Program-made: the position numbers and the translations under genes
Shown here: positions 1 to 5,685 of the stretch, one piece after another
Position numbering within the stretch: position 1 is the stretch's first letter
Layout of the letters: each line of letters starts with the position of its first letter
The notes under the pieces: generated by a model
The model's input: only the letters and a program-made list of their open reading frames with translations
The model's database searches: none
Told to the model about the DNA's origin: nothing
NCBI GenBank assembly: GCA_016463105.1
Contig: JAEMRY010000075.1
Span: 1 to 6,128, forward strand
From: Ilumatobacteraceae bacterium
Lineage (GTDB): Bacteria > Actinomycetota > Acidimicrobiia > Acidimicrobiales > Ilumatobacteraceae
Length of the DNA stretch: 6,128 nt
Direction: 5' to 3'

Positions 1-59
1 CTCTGCACATTGAGCACTGCCAAGATGCCTTGCGACTCGTCAGACCAATAATCGTTTAG
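1..59 (+). CDS. 3' tail of an unidentified gene (partial, enters from left edge)
   Basis: The frame that begins at base 3 stays open to a TAG at 57-59 and reads LHIEHCQDALRLVRPIIV, which has a protein-like composition. It would end 9 bp before the convergent phosphodiesterase stop. A second + frame (from base 1) also stays open to a TAA at 49-51 but reads less like protein, and the third + frame has a TGA at 11-13. Eighteen codons are too few to name a family. It could also be non-coding. Confidence 0.35.
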   Translation, partial: LHIEHCQDALRLVRPIIV

Positions 60-68
60 TTTTTAATT

Positions 69-761
69 TCAGTTGGCGGCAATTACTGCGAGGGCCACAT
101 CCGGCACGTTCGTGCAGATGCCATCGACTCCCCAACTGATTAGTTCTTGCATTCGCAACGGGTTGTCACATGTCCAAGTATTGATTTTTAACCCATGCTT
201 GTGAAAAGTAATAACAAGTTGTTCGGTTAGCGATTTAACCCAAGGATGCAAAGCGTGATGACCCTGCTCTGCCATTTCTTTGGCGATTTGCTCAAAATTG
301 TGACTATCAAGGGTCATTACTAGCCATGCTGTTTTCAGTTCTGGCATAATTTCTCGCACTGCATCTACTGTTTCACGTCGAAATGAAGAGATAAGCCAGC
401 GTTCAATGGATCCTCGTTGTTTTAAGTAATCAACTACATCGCGCGTTATCTGCTCGGTTTCGTCAAAATCTGGTTCTCCAGAATCGTTTTTGATCTCAAT
501 ATTCACCCACATTGAACCGCAGGCGTCTAAAGCCTCGGCCAGCGTTGGGATATAACTTGGCAGATCTGTTTTTCTGACTTCAATAATTGCGCGACCGTCG
601 CTCAGTTTTGCATCATGGTGCACGATTAATTCGCCTGTGGCGCAACGGCGAACGTCTAGTTCGACTGCATTGGCGCCCATTTCAAGAGCACGGCTGAATG
701 CCACCGTTGTATTTTCGACTTCAACCTTAGAAGCACCGCGATGAGCCATAACTTGGGTCAC
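69..761 (-). CDS. Glycerophosphodiester phosphodiesterase (GDPD family, cytoplasmic)
   Basis: Hydrolyses glycerophosphodiesters from phospholipid turnover to sn-glycerol-3-phosphate and an alcohol. The 230-aa protein is a single GDPD TIM barrel. It shows HRG at 7-9 (catalytic H7), ENT at 16-18, metal ligands E34 and D36 in ELDVRR, the second catalytic histidine H49 in VHHD, and the IEIK strand with E89 and K91. The C-terminal GVDGICTNVPD stretch matches the usual last strand, where most members have TD rather than TN. There is no signal peptide or membrane segment, so it should act inside the cell. The start is GTG at 761, since an in-frame TAG lies only 9 bp upstream (771-773). An ATG at 749 (codon 5) would give the more usual MAHRG start. 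Neither has a clear Shine-Dalgarno. It is transcribed divergently from whiB1 and stands alone. The exact substrate cannot be read from the sequence. Confidence 0.93.
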   Translation of the reverse strand: MTQVMAHRGASKVEVENTTVAFSRALEMGANAVELDVRRCATGELIVHHDAKLSDGRAIIEVRKTDLPSYIPTLAEALDACGSMWVNIEIKNDSGEPDFDETEQITRDVVDYLKQRGSIERWLISSFRRETVDAVREIMPELKTAWLVMTLDSHNFEQIAKEMAEQGHHALHPWVKSLTEQLVITFHKHGLKINTWTCDNPLRMQELISWGVDGICTNVPDVALAVIAAN

Positions 762-808
762 GCCCGCAGGCTACAAGAATAAAACTCCCAGAACGACGAA
801 ATAAAAAC

Positions 809-837
809 AAAATAAAATTTCTTTTATCTATTGTGAA
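809..837 (-). promoter_or_regulatory. Candidate promoter of the phosphodiesterase gene
   Basis: On the minus strand a TTCACA (837-832, 5/6 to the -35 consensus) is followed after 17 bp by TATTTT (814-809, 4/6 to the -10). Transcription would start near 802, giving a leader of about 40 nt before the GTG at 761. The -35 overlaps the whiB1 -35 on the other strand, so the two genes may compete for polymerase. Inferred from spacing and consensus only. Confidence 0.45.
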
Positions 838-859
838 CTGAACAATTGTTCTCTAGTGT
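831..859 (+). promoter_or_regulatory. Candidate whiB1 promoter
   Basis: TTGTGA (831-836) and TAGTGT (854-859) are separated by exactly 17 bp, fitting a sigma-70/SigA-type promoter with the actinobacterial TAnnnT -10. The start would fall near 866, giving a leader of roughly 45 nt. The 12-bp palindrome at 840-851 lies wholly in the spacer, a classic place for a repressor operator. Two TGTGA half-sites (832-836, 857-861) flank it. Confidence 0.5.
840..851. promoter_or_regulatory. Perfect palindrome GAACAATTGTTC, LexA-box-like operator
   Basis: The 12 bases are their own reverse complement; symmetry breaks at 839/852. The form GAAC-N4-GTTC is the core of the LexA (SOS) box known from Gram-positive bacteria and actinobacteria. 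It sits between the proposed -35 and -10 of whiB1 and just upstream of the divergent promoter. Binding by LexA is inference; another dimeric repressor could use it. Confidence 0.5.
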
Positions 860-897
860 GAGCGACAGACAACCGCCGAAGTGTAAACATCATCAAC

Positions 898-903
898 AGG
901 GAG
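898..903 (+). promoter_or_regulatory. Shine-Dalgarno of whiB1
   Basis: AGGGAG lies 6 bases before the ATG at 910. It is the best ribosome binding site in the window and fixes the whiB1 start. Confidence 0.8.
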
Positions 904-909
904 TGATTA

Positions 910-1212
910 ATGTCTTTTCTCGCAACAAGCCTTGCCCTTGGATCCGCAGACTATTCATGGAGGCAAGAAGCTTCTTGTAAAGACACCGATCCAGAATTGT
1001 TTTTTCCTGTTGGCTCAACTGGTCAAGCGTTAGTTCAGATTTCAGAAGCCAAAGTTGTATGCGATGAATGTTTAGTTCGTGGAAAGTGTTTAAATTTTGC
1101 ACTTGAGACAAACCAAGATTGGGGAATCTGGGGCGGCATGTCAGAAGATGAGCGCCGCGATATTCGCCGCCGTCGAGCAGCCGAGCGCAGAAGTTCGCGT
1201 TTACTCGCCTAA
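910..1212 (+). CDS. whiB1: WhiB1-type iron-sulfur transcription regulator
   Basis: A 100-aa Wbl protein that binds a [4Fe-4S] cluster and, by analogy with M. tuberculosis WhiB1, acts with the primary sigma factor and responds to nitric oxide/redox. Four cysteines are present (C23, C51, C54, C60; spacing X27, X2, X5). They are followed by the GIWGG turn at 72-76 and a basic tail (RRRR at 86-89, more arginines to the end) suited to DNA binding. The stretches DPELFFPVG and GGMSEDERR are those I recall from mycobacterial WhiB1, so I assign that subgroup rather than WhiB2/3/4. The N-terminus runs about 15 residues longer than the mycobacterial protein. The ATG has a strong SD (898-903). It is monocistronic, divergent from the phosphodiesterase and convergent with pdtaS. 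The promoter spacer carries a 12-bp palindrome, so control by a dimeric repressor is likely. Confidence 0.95.
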   Translation: MSFLATSLALGSADYSWRQEASCKDTDPELFFPVGSTGQALVQISEAKVVCDECLVRGKCLNFALETNQDWGIWGGMSEDERRDIRRRRAAERRSSRLLA

Positions 1213-1243
1213 ATAAAAAGCGAGAATAAATTAATTTATTCTC
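1211..1243 (-). terminator. Shared terminator of pdtaS (and probably whiB1)
   Basis: Bases 1222-1243 form a perfect 22-bp palindrome, AT-rich with GAGAA/TTCTC ends, which can fold to a hairpin with a 9-bp stem and 4-base loop. On the minus strand it is followed by GCTTTTTATTT (1221-1211), the U-tract of an intrinsic terminator for pdtaS, whose TAA (1236-1238) and last codon lie inside the stem. On the plus strand no T-run follows, so stopping of whiB1 transcripts here would be weaker. A second hairpin (CTCGC 1204-1208 with GCGAG 1220-1224) overlaps it. Confidence 0.65.
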
Positions 1244-2735
1244 CAGTAAACGGAATCTTTAAGTCAACAACAGTTCCAGCACCGTTGCTATTTACAACAA
1301 GATCGCCATGCGAGTCGCCAACTAGCGCGGGTCGCATCTGAATCGTGCCAGCGAGTTCGGTAGTCACGAGTGTTCGCACGATTGACAAACCCAAACCAGT
1401 GGCCATGCCGATATTGAAATCGCTGTGTAATCCGCGACCATTGTCGGTGACTCGAATATTTAGTGACTTGTCGTCGTGACTCAACGTGACAAGCACAGCA
1501 CCGCCAGCACTGCCTTCAGGAAACCCGTGATCCACTGCATTTTGTAAAAGTTCAAGAATCACAACTGACAACGGCGTAGCAATTGTGGCAGGCAATCGAC
1601 CACCATCGCCGAGCACGTTGAACTTAACCGGACGATCAGCAGATTGAAGACCTTCTTCGACAAGTCGCAATAGCGGACGAACAATTTCGACAAACGAAAT
1701 GTCTTCGCCTGCCTCATGTGAAAGAGTTTCATGCACCAACGCAATCGTTCGTATTCGCCTGACTGATTCGGCAATCGCAGATATTGCTTCTTCGCTTTTG
1801 AGCCGACGCGCTTGCAAACGCAACAGCGAAGAGATCGTCTGTAAGTTATTTTTTACACGATGGTGAATCTCGCGAATCGTCGCATCTTTGGTAAGCAAAA
1901 GCCGGTCGCGCCGTCGCAACTCTGAAACGTCACGCATTAACACCACACCGCCAGTTACAACTACATCCCGACCAACACGCTTGAGTGTTGGAATAGTGCG
2001 AGTCAGCAGCGTTACTTCAGATGTCTGCTCAAACTCTTCGACTACTGGCTCGCGGCGCTCGTAGGCATTTCTTGCGGCAGTCTGAGCAACACCAAGTTCA
2101 GCCAAACTCTGCCCTACTGCGTTTGTGCTTACTCCAACTCGGTGCATCGCCGAAACAGCATTTGGTGATGCATAACGAACTCGAGCATCGGCATCTAAAA
2201 CAATTACACCATCACCAACTCTGGGTGCAACGGTTGCATCGGCGACACGACCTTCAAATGGAAACAAACCAGTCGAAATCATTTTCGTGAAATCTTCAAA
2301 AATTGCTAAATAGGTTCGTTCGAGTTGCCCAGGCTTTCGACCACTTCTTGTTGACCATTCGCGAGTCAACACAGCAACTACGCGATCATCACACCGCACC
2401 GGAATCGCCATCAGACTTACAGCATCAGGTTGTGAATCAACTTGAATTTCGCCAGTCACAACTTTTTGCGAAGTGAACGCTTGATCGATCATCGTGCGCT
2501 TAACTAAATCGGCTGATAATCCAACAAGGTCGGTGTCGTAAAGAGTTTGACCAGTTGCGGCACGTACCTGAGCAGCAACAATCCATTTTTTGTCGGCTGT
2601 TGGCAAATACAGAAGCATGTCGGCGAAACAAAAATCAGCGAGCATTCCCCACTCAGAAAGAAGTGCGCTTAGGTGTTCAATAGTCCGCTCATCGGTATTG
2701 CCATGTTCATGAGCAATTTCGACAAGCGTTGGCAT
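1236..2735 (-). CDS. pdtaS: PdtaS-type sensor histidine kinase
   Basis: Cytosolic sensor kinase of 499 aa, close to the roughly 500 aa of the mycobacterial protein. The order is a GAF-like N-terminal domain (about 1-155), a PAS domain (about 170-270), a HisKA_2 dimerisation/phosphoacceptor helix and a C-terminal HATPase. The phosphoacceptor motif REIHHRVKNNLQ (288-299) contains H291/H292. The ATPase shows the N-box around N399, DNGRG at 431-435 and GLGLSIV at 447-453. No membrane segment is visible. In M. tuberculosis PdtaS phosphorylates PdtaR, an ANTAR-domain antiterminator; no such partner lies in this window. The ATG at 2735 follows the DUF3107 stop by 15 bp and has only a weak SD, so it is probably co-transcribed with DUF3107. 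It converges with whiB1, as in mycobacteria. The stop codon lies inside the terminator palindrome. Confidence 0.93.
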   Translation of the reverse strand: MPTLVEIAHEHGNTDERTIEHLSALLSEWGMLADFCFADMLLYLPTADKKWIVAAQVRAATGQTLYDTDLVGLSADLVKRTMIDQAFTSQKVVTGEIQVDSQPDAVSLMAIPVRCDDRVVAVLTREWSTRSGRKPGQLERTYLAIFEDFTKMISTGLFPFEGRVADATVAPRVGDGVIVLDADARVRYASPNAVSAMHRVGVSTNAVGQSLAELGVAQTAARNAYERREPVVEEFEQTSEVTLLTRTIPTLKRVGRDVVVTGGVVLMRDVSELRRRDRLLLTKDATIREIHHRVKNNLQTISSLLRLQARRLKSEEAISAIAESVRRIRTIALVHETLSHEAGEDISFVEIVRPLLRLVEEGLQSADRPVKFNVLGDGGRLPATIATPLSVVILELLQNAVDHGFPEGSAGGAVLVTLSHDDKSLNIRVTDNGRGLHSDFNIGMATGLGLSIVRTLVTTELAGTIQMRPALVGDSHGDLVVNSNGAGTVVDLKIPFTGE

Positions 2736-2750
2736 AAATTATCTGAGTTA

Positions 2751-2987
2751 CTAGCTGCCGAAGCCCATCTTGCGATCACCATTCGGCGCACCGAATTCGA
2801 CAAATGCGATTTTCTCAGATGGAATCGCGGTTTCTTTGCCACGCTTATCGGTCAACCAGAGAACGGCAGATTTGCCTTCAAGCGCTGCTTCAACCGCCGC
2901 GCGAGTTTTTGTATGTGATTTTTCGTCGTCGGGCATTTCAAGAGAAATTTCTCTCGGTGCATGTTGTACGCCAATTCGAATGTCCAC
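2751..2987 (-). CDS. DUF3107 family protein (mycobacterial TB9.4 relative)
   Basis: A 78-aa protein of unknown function. It matches the DUF3107 family as I know it from M. tuberculosis TB9.4 (Rv3208A): an opening IGVQHAPREI, then LWLTDKRGKE (43-52), and a KIAFVEFG core (59-66) ending in RKMGFG. It looks like a small soluble alpha/beta fold, with no cysteines and no membrane segment. The start is GTG at 2987 behind a purine-rich AAAGAAG about 7-8 bp upstream. It precedes pdtaS by 15 bp on the same strand and probably forms a two-gene transcript with it. It ends at the family core, without the longer C-terminal tail I recall in the mycobacterial protein. The biochemical role is not known, and context hints only at a conserved link with the kinase. 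Confidence 0.9.
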   Translation of the reverse strand: MDIRIGVQHAPREISLEMPDDEKSHTKTRAAVEAALEGKSAVLWLTDKRGKETAIPSEKIAFVEFGAPNGDRKMGFGS

Positions 2988-3027
2988 TGGTTGCTTCTTT
3001 CTTTAGTTGAATACTTCGTCATCCACC

Positions 3028-3033
3028 ACACTA
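3028..3033 (-). promoter_or_regulatory. Candidate -10 element (TAGTGT) of the DUF3107-pdtaS unit
   Basis: TAGTGT on the minus strand lies 40 bp before the GTG at 2987, in the 69-bp gap after mrp. It is the same hexamer as the proposed whiB1 -10, and the octamer CTAGTGTG is shared by both. No good -35 is visible at the normal distance, so this is weak on its own. Confidence 0.3.
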
Positions 3034-3056
3034 GGCGCAGGGCAGAAAGTTTTTAG

Positions 3057-4205
3057 TTAATTAACCTTAAGCGCGGCGCTGAACACTTTCTTAGGCTTCA
3101 TGTCTTCTGCAATACGTTTAGCAAGTTGTGCAAAAATAAGCCCGACTTCAGACTCGGGGGCAATTGCCGAAATTGGTCGACCAGTGTCACCACCTTCGCG
3201 AAGTTGCTCAATCAGCGGAATCTGAGCCAACAACGGCACTTTCAATTCGTCGGCCAATAACTGTCCACCGCCTGAACCAAATAGTTCATATCGTTTTTTG
3301 TCTTCGCCGATGAACCAAGACATATTTTCAATAATTCCACGCACAGGAAGATTGACTTTTACCGCCATCGCCGCTGACAATCGAGCAACTTTTTGGGCTG
3401 CTAATTGCGGTGTAGTCACAACAAGAACTTCTGCACGCGGCAAATATTGACTGAGGCTCAATGCAATGTCGCCCGTACCTGGTGGCATGTCGATCAACAA
3501 AAAATCTGGTTCATCCCAATAAACATCTGTAAGAAATTGTTCAAGTGCTTTATGCAACATCGGCCCGCGCCAAACAACTGCCTGACCTTCAGGAACAAAA
3601 TATCCAATTGAGATACATCGCACACCCCAGGCTTCTGGCGGCAACAACATATTGTCAATCACAACTGGGTCACGATCGGTGCCGAGCATTCTTGGAATCG
3701 AATATCCATAGATGTCGGCATCTACAACGCCTACTTTGTATCCGGCAGTTGCAAGTGCGACTGCAAGATTTGTTGTCACGCTACTTTTTCCGACGCCGCC
3801 CTTACCCGATGAAATTAAAATTGGTCGAGTCTTAGAACCAGGTTGCGCAAATGAAATCGTGCGACCTTGTGAATGCCCCTGCGCTGGTGTGCTGCCAGCA
3901 GTTGATGCAGGGTCACCATGAACAAGTTCGCGTACTTTGGCTCGCTCAGCATCAGTCATCACACCAAAGTTGAGCGCTACATCTTTTACACCCTCAAGAG
4001 CACGCAACGCAGTGTTGACACGCTGTTGAATTTCGTTTCGAAGCGGACAACCAGAAATTGTCAATACAACCGTCAGCGAAACTGCGCCCGATGAATTAAT
4101 TTCAACATCGCGAACCATTCCGAGGTCGACAATTGAGCGATGCAACTCGGGGTCTTGAACTGGTCGAAGTGCATCAATTAGATGTTCAATACTTGGCAAA
4201 GACAT
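3057..4205 (-). CDS. mrp: Mrp/ApbC Fe-S cluster carrier ATPase with N-terminal DUF59 domain
   Basis: P-loop NTPase that carries and delivers Fe-S clusters to apo-proteins in the cytoplasm. The 382-aa form has a DUF59/MIP18 domain (about 1-90) with DPEL at 18-21 and the conserved cysteine C53 in SGCPLR. A variable linker (about 95-125) follows, then the ATPase: deviant Walker A GKGGVGKS at 134-141, VDAD at 161-164 and DMPPGTGD at 239-246. The CxxC that holds a bridging cluster in many Mrp/Nbp35 proteins is absent; after ENMSWF the sequence runs GEDKKRYELFGSGGG. I believe actinobacterial Mrp proteins commonly lack it. I chose the ATG at 4205, which gives the usual MSLPSIEHL-type start; a TTG at 4226 would add 7 residues. 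Neither has a strong SD. It is divergent from sufR and upstream of DUF3107 on the same strand, 69 bp away. Confidence 0.95.
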   Translation of the reverse strand: MSLPSIEHLIDALRPVQDPELHRSIVDLGMVRDVEINSSGAVSLTVVLTISGCPLRNEIQQRVNTALRALEGVKDVALNFGVMTDAERAKVRELVHGDPASTAGSTPAQGHSQGRTISFAQPGSKTRPILISSGKGGVGKSSVTTNLAVALATAGYKVGVVDADIYGYSIPRMLGTDRDPVVIDNMLLPPEAWGVRCISIGYFVPEGQAVVWRGPMLHKALEQFLTDVYWDEPDFLLIDMPPGTGDIALSLSQYLPRAEVLVVTTPQLAAQKVARLSAAMAVKVNLPVRGIIENMSWFIGEDKKRYELFGSGGGQLLADELKVPLLAQIPLIEQLREGGDTGRPISAIAPESEVGLIFAQLAKRIAEDMKPKKVFSAALKVN

Positions 4206-4242
4206 GGTGGGTTGGGTTCCGATCAAATGGCGCTAAAAATTA

Positions 4243-4248
4243 ACACTA
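4243..4248 (-). promoter_or_regulatory. Candidate -10 element (TAGTGT) of mrp
   Basis: TAGTGT on the minus strand ends 37 bp before the mrp ATG (4205). It overlaps the left arm of the inverted repeat at 4246-4261. No convincing -35 lies 16-18 bp upstream. Support comes mainly from recurrence of the same hexamer ahead of whiB1 and DUF3107. Confidence 0.3.
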
Positions 4249-4261
4249 CGGCCATAGGTAG
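4246..4261. promoter_or_regulatory. Inverted repeat CTAC-N8-GTAG between mrp and sufR
   Basis: A short 4-bp-arm dyad in the 66-bp divergent gap. It overlaps both proposed -10 elements (mrp 4248-4243, sufR 4259-4264), so a bound dimer could shut both genes. The arms are short and could be chance; the SufR-like protein is the obvious candidate binder. Confidence 0.25.
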
Positions 4262-4264
4262 AAT
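4259..4264 (+). promoter_or_regulatory. Candidate -10 of sufR, implying a leaderless GTG start
   Basis: TAGAAT matches the -10 consensus at 5/6 and ends 7 bases before the GTG at 4272, so the transcript would begin at or next to the start codon. No SD precedes either this GTG or the ATG at 4227. Leaderless mRNAs are common in actinobacteria. Confidence 0.5.
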
Positions 4265-4271
4265 ATCCTTT

Positions 4272-5009
4272 GTGAACCGAAAACCGCCGAGCGGAACTAA
4301 AGAACTGAATAATGGCGATTTCACGGCGACAGTGTCAGCAATCACATCGGCATTTGGTGATCCAACACGACGAGCGATCTATTTATTCACCCGAGAAGCA
4401 AAAAATGGTGTAACCGCAAGCGAAATTGCTGAGAAATTTGAGCTCCATTCAAATGTTGCTCGACACCATCTAGACAAACTTGCTGCCGGCGGGTACCTCG
4501 AAGTCGAGGTATCACGAAACGATGGAGCCGGTGCGGGTCGACCTTCAAAGCACTATCGGGCCACTAACCCAAACCAATCTTTAGAGTTTCCAGTTCGAAG
4601 CGATGATCTAGTGCTGTCGCTGCTCGGCAAAGCGTTAACTTTGCTTTCGCCAGAAGATGCAACTGTGATGGCCGAAGAAGTCGGGCAACAATATGGTCGT
4701 GCGATGGCGACAAGTTTGACTGGCTACGACGTGAATACAACACAGAGATCTTTGCGTTCTGCATTGCAAGCCGTGGCGGACGCACTAACCGCACATGGTT
4801 TCGCCGCTCACACTGATCAGCGCAATAATCAACTTCGAATCGTCAACAATCACTGCCCGTTCGGCGAACTCGCAATTGAACATCCAGTCATCTGTGCTGT
4901 TGACCGTGGAATGGTAAAAGGAATGTTGACTGCGCTTTACGGAGATACAAACCCCGAACTCTCATCTTCATTGCCGATGGGTGATACTTTTTGCGCGACA
5001 ACTATTTAA
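4272..5009 (+). CDS. sufR: SufR-like Fe-S-sensing helix-turn-helix regulator
   Basis: Probable repressor of iron-sulfur assembly genes, active as a cluster-bound dimer. In the 245-aa form, a DeoR/ArsR-like winged helix occupies about 20-100. It has GDPTRR at 29-34, the recognition region ASEIAEKFELHSNVARHHLDK at 49-69 and the wing motif GAGRPSKHYR at 87-96. The C-terminal domain carries C195-X12-C208, then a GDxxC ending with C241. The CX12C spacing is that of SufR; cyanobacterial SufR has one more cysteine between, while actinobacterial forms as I recall them have this three-cysteine pattern. The start is uncertain. GTG 4272 fits a leaderless mRNA. ATG 4227 would add 15 residues, and ATG 4182 would overlap mrp and is unlikely. 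No suf operon is in the window; the divergent neighbour is the Fe-S carrier mrp, a plausible target. The 3' end is 10 bp from the convergent molybdoenzyme. Confidence 0.85.
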   Translation: MNRKPPSGTKELNNGDFTATVSAITSAFGDPTRRAIYLFTREAKNGVTASEIAEKFELHSNVARHHLDKLAAGGYLEVEVSRNDGAGAGRPSKHYRATNPNQSLEFPVRSDDLVLSLLGKALTLLSPEDATVMAEEVGQQYGRAMATSLTGYDVNTTQRSLRSALQAVADALTAHGFAAHTDQRNNQLRIVNNHCPFGELAIEHPVICAVDRGMVKGMLTALYGDTNPELSSSLPMGDTFCATTI

Positions 5010-5024
5010 TTAGTTAAAACTAGT
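5001..5024. terminator. Weak AT-rich hairpin between convergent sufR and molybdoenzyme genes
   Basis: ACTA (5001-5004) pairs with TAGT (5021-5024), and TTTAA (5005-5009) with TTAAA (5014-5018) around a TTAG loop, with a 2-base bulge at 5019-5020. It includes both stop codons (TAA 5007-5009; TAG on minus 5022-5020). No U-tract follows on either strand, so termination activity is doubtful. Confidence 0.3.
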
Positions 5025-5631
5025 CACCCCAGAATCGTTGTTCTAAAAACGGATCACCGTACATGTGATATCCGTTTTGCTCCCAAAAACCTGGGGCATC
5101 AGCATCGCAAACTTCTAATCGTCGCAACCACTTTGGTGATTTCCAAAAATATAACCGTGGTATCAACAGACGCACTGGTCCGCCATGAATCGGTTCAATA
5201 TCTTCGCCTTCATATGCATAAACAACCAGCGAATCATCACGCATGATGTCTTCTAACGGCACGTTTGCGGTGTAACCATATTCGGCGTGACCCATCACAT
5301 GGGTTGCATTGCTTGAAATTTTTGCTTTCTCAAACAAATCACGAACACGCACACCAGCCCAAGTCGTATCAAATTTTGACCATTTGGTCACGCAGTGAAT
5401 ATCTGTTTTAAGTTTCGTCGCCGGTAATGCTCGCAACTCATCAAATGACAATGTGAAGGGTTTTTCAACCAAGCCATCAATAGTTAGGTTCCACTCGCCT
5501 GGTTTATAAGTTGGCACATCGCCAACATGAAGCACCGGAAACCGATCGGTCAGATATTGTCCGGGTGGCAAACGTGATTCGTCAAATCCTTTGGCTGCTA
5601 ATTCATCACGATTTCGATCAAAGAATCCCAC
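5020..5631 (-). CDS. Sulfite-oxidase-like molybdopterin-dependent oxidoreductase, cytoplasmic
   Basis: A 203-aa protein of the SUOX/MsrP molybdopterin-binding fold, in the short single-domain branch usually named sulfite oxidase-like oxidoreductase. Near the N-terminus it has GFFDRN and RLPPGQYLTDRFPVLHVG. C80 in the DIHCVTKWSKF segment is the expected molybdenum thiolate ligand. The cofactor-binding HGGPVRLLIPRLYFWKS runs at 149-165, and the end is GDPFLEQRFWGD. There is no Tat signal, haem domain or dimerisation domain, so it should be a cytosolic reductase or oxidase with a separate electron partner. The substrate cannot be told from sequence. I chose GTG at 5631, because the 57 residues upstream in the open frame lie largely antisense to the neighbouring phosphatase and do not belong to the family. 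An AAGG at 12-15 bp upstream is a poor SD. It is divergent from the phosphatase (66 bp) and convergent with sufR. Confidence 0.9.
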   Translation of the reverse strand: MGFFDRNRDELAAKGFDESRLPPGQYLTDRFPVLHVGDVPTYKPGEWNLTIDGLVEKPFTLSFDELRALPATKLKTDIHCVTKWSKFDTTWAGVRVRDLFEKAKISSNATHVMGHAEYGYTANVPLEDIMRDDSLVVYAYEGEDIEPIHGGPVRLLIPRLYFWKSPKWLRRLEVCDADAPGFWEQNGYHMYGDPFLEQRFWGD

Positions 5632-5632
5632 A

Positions 5633-5644
5633 GAACAATTGTGC
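5633..5644. promoter_or_regulatory. One-mismatch copy of the whiB1 palindrome (GAACAATTGTGC)
   Basis: It differs from GAACAATTGTTC at 840-851 in one base, which breaks one half-site. It lies 1 bp upstream of the molybdoenzyme GTG (5631) and within the divergent gap with the phosphatase. It could be a weaker site for the same regulator, or chance. Confidence 0.25.
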
Positions 5645-5685
5645 CTTAAAAACCTCACCAATGCATCAATCAAGTAATTGCGGGT

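Noticed and set aside
832..861. Two TGTGA sequences as a CRP site ahead of whiB1
   Set aside because: They are direct repeats 25 bp apart with no TCACA partner at N6, so they do not form a standard CRP dyad.
2021..2290. Open frames of about 70-95 codons opposite or out of frame within pdtaS, mrp and sufR
   Set aside because: They have unusual amino-acid composition (rich in H, Q, R, C), no family motifs and no SD, and lie entirely over well-supported genes.
2941..2954. Perfect 14-bp palindrome AGAGAAATTTCTCT
   Set aside because: It lies inside the DUF3107 coding region, is AT-rich and has no promoter context; likely chance.
3056..3065. Palindrome GTTAATTAAC at the mrp stop codon
   Set aside because: Too short and AT-rich for a stable hairpin, and no T-tract follows on the minus strand; not convincing as a terminator.
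4182..4226. Upstream ATG at 4182 as the sufR start
   Set aside because: It would place the N-terminus antisense to the DUF59-coding 5' end of mrp, and the added residues do not resemble the family.
4494..4511. Inverted repeat TACCTCGA-AG-TCGAGGTA inside sufR
   Set aside because: It encodes the YLEVEV strand of the winged helix in a clearly coding frame; 8-bp arms are not rare enough in 6 kb to claim a function.
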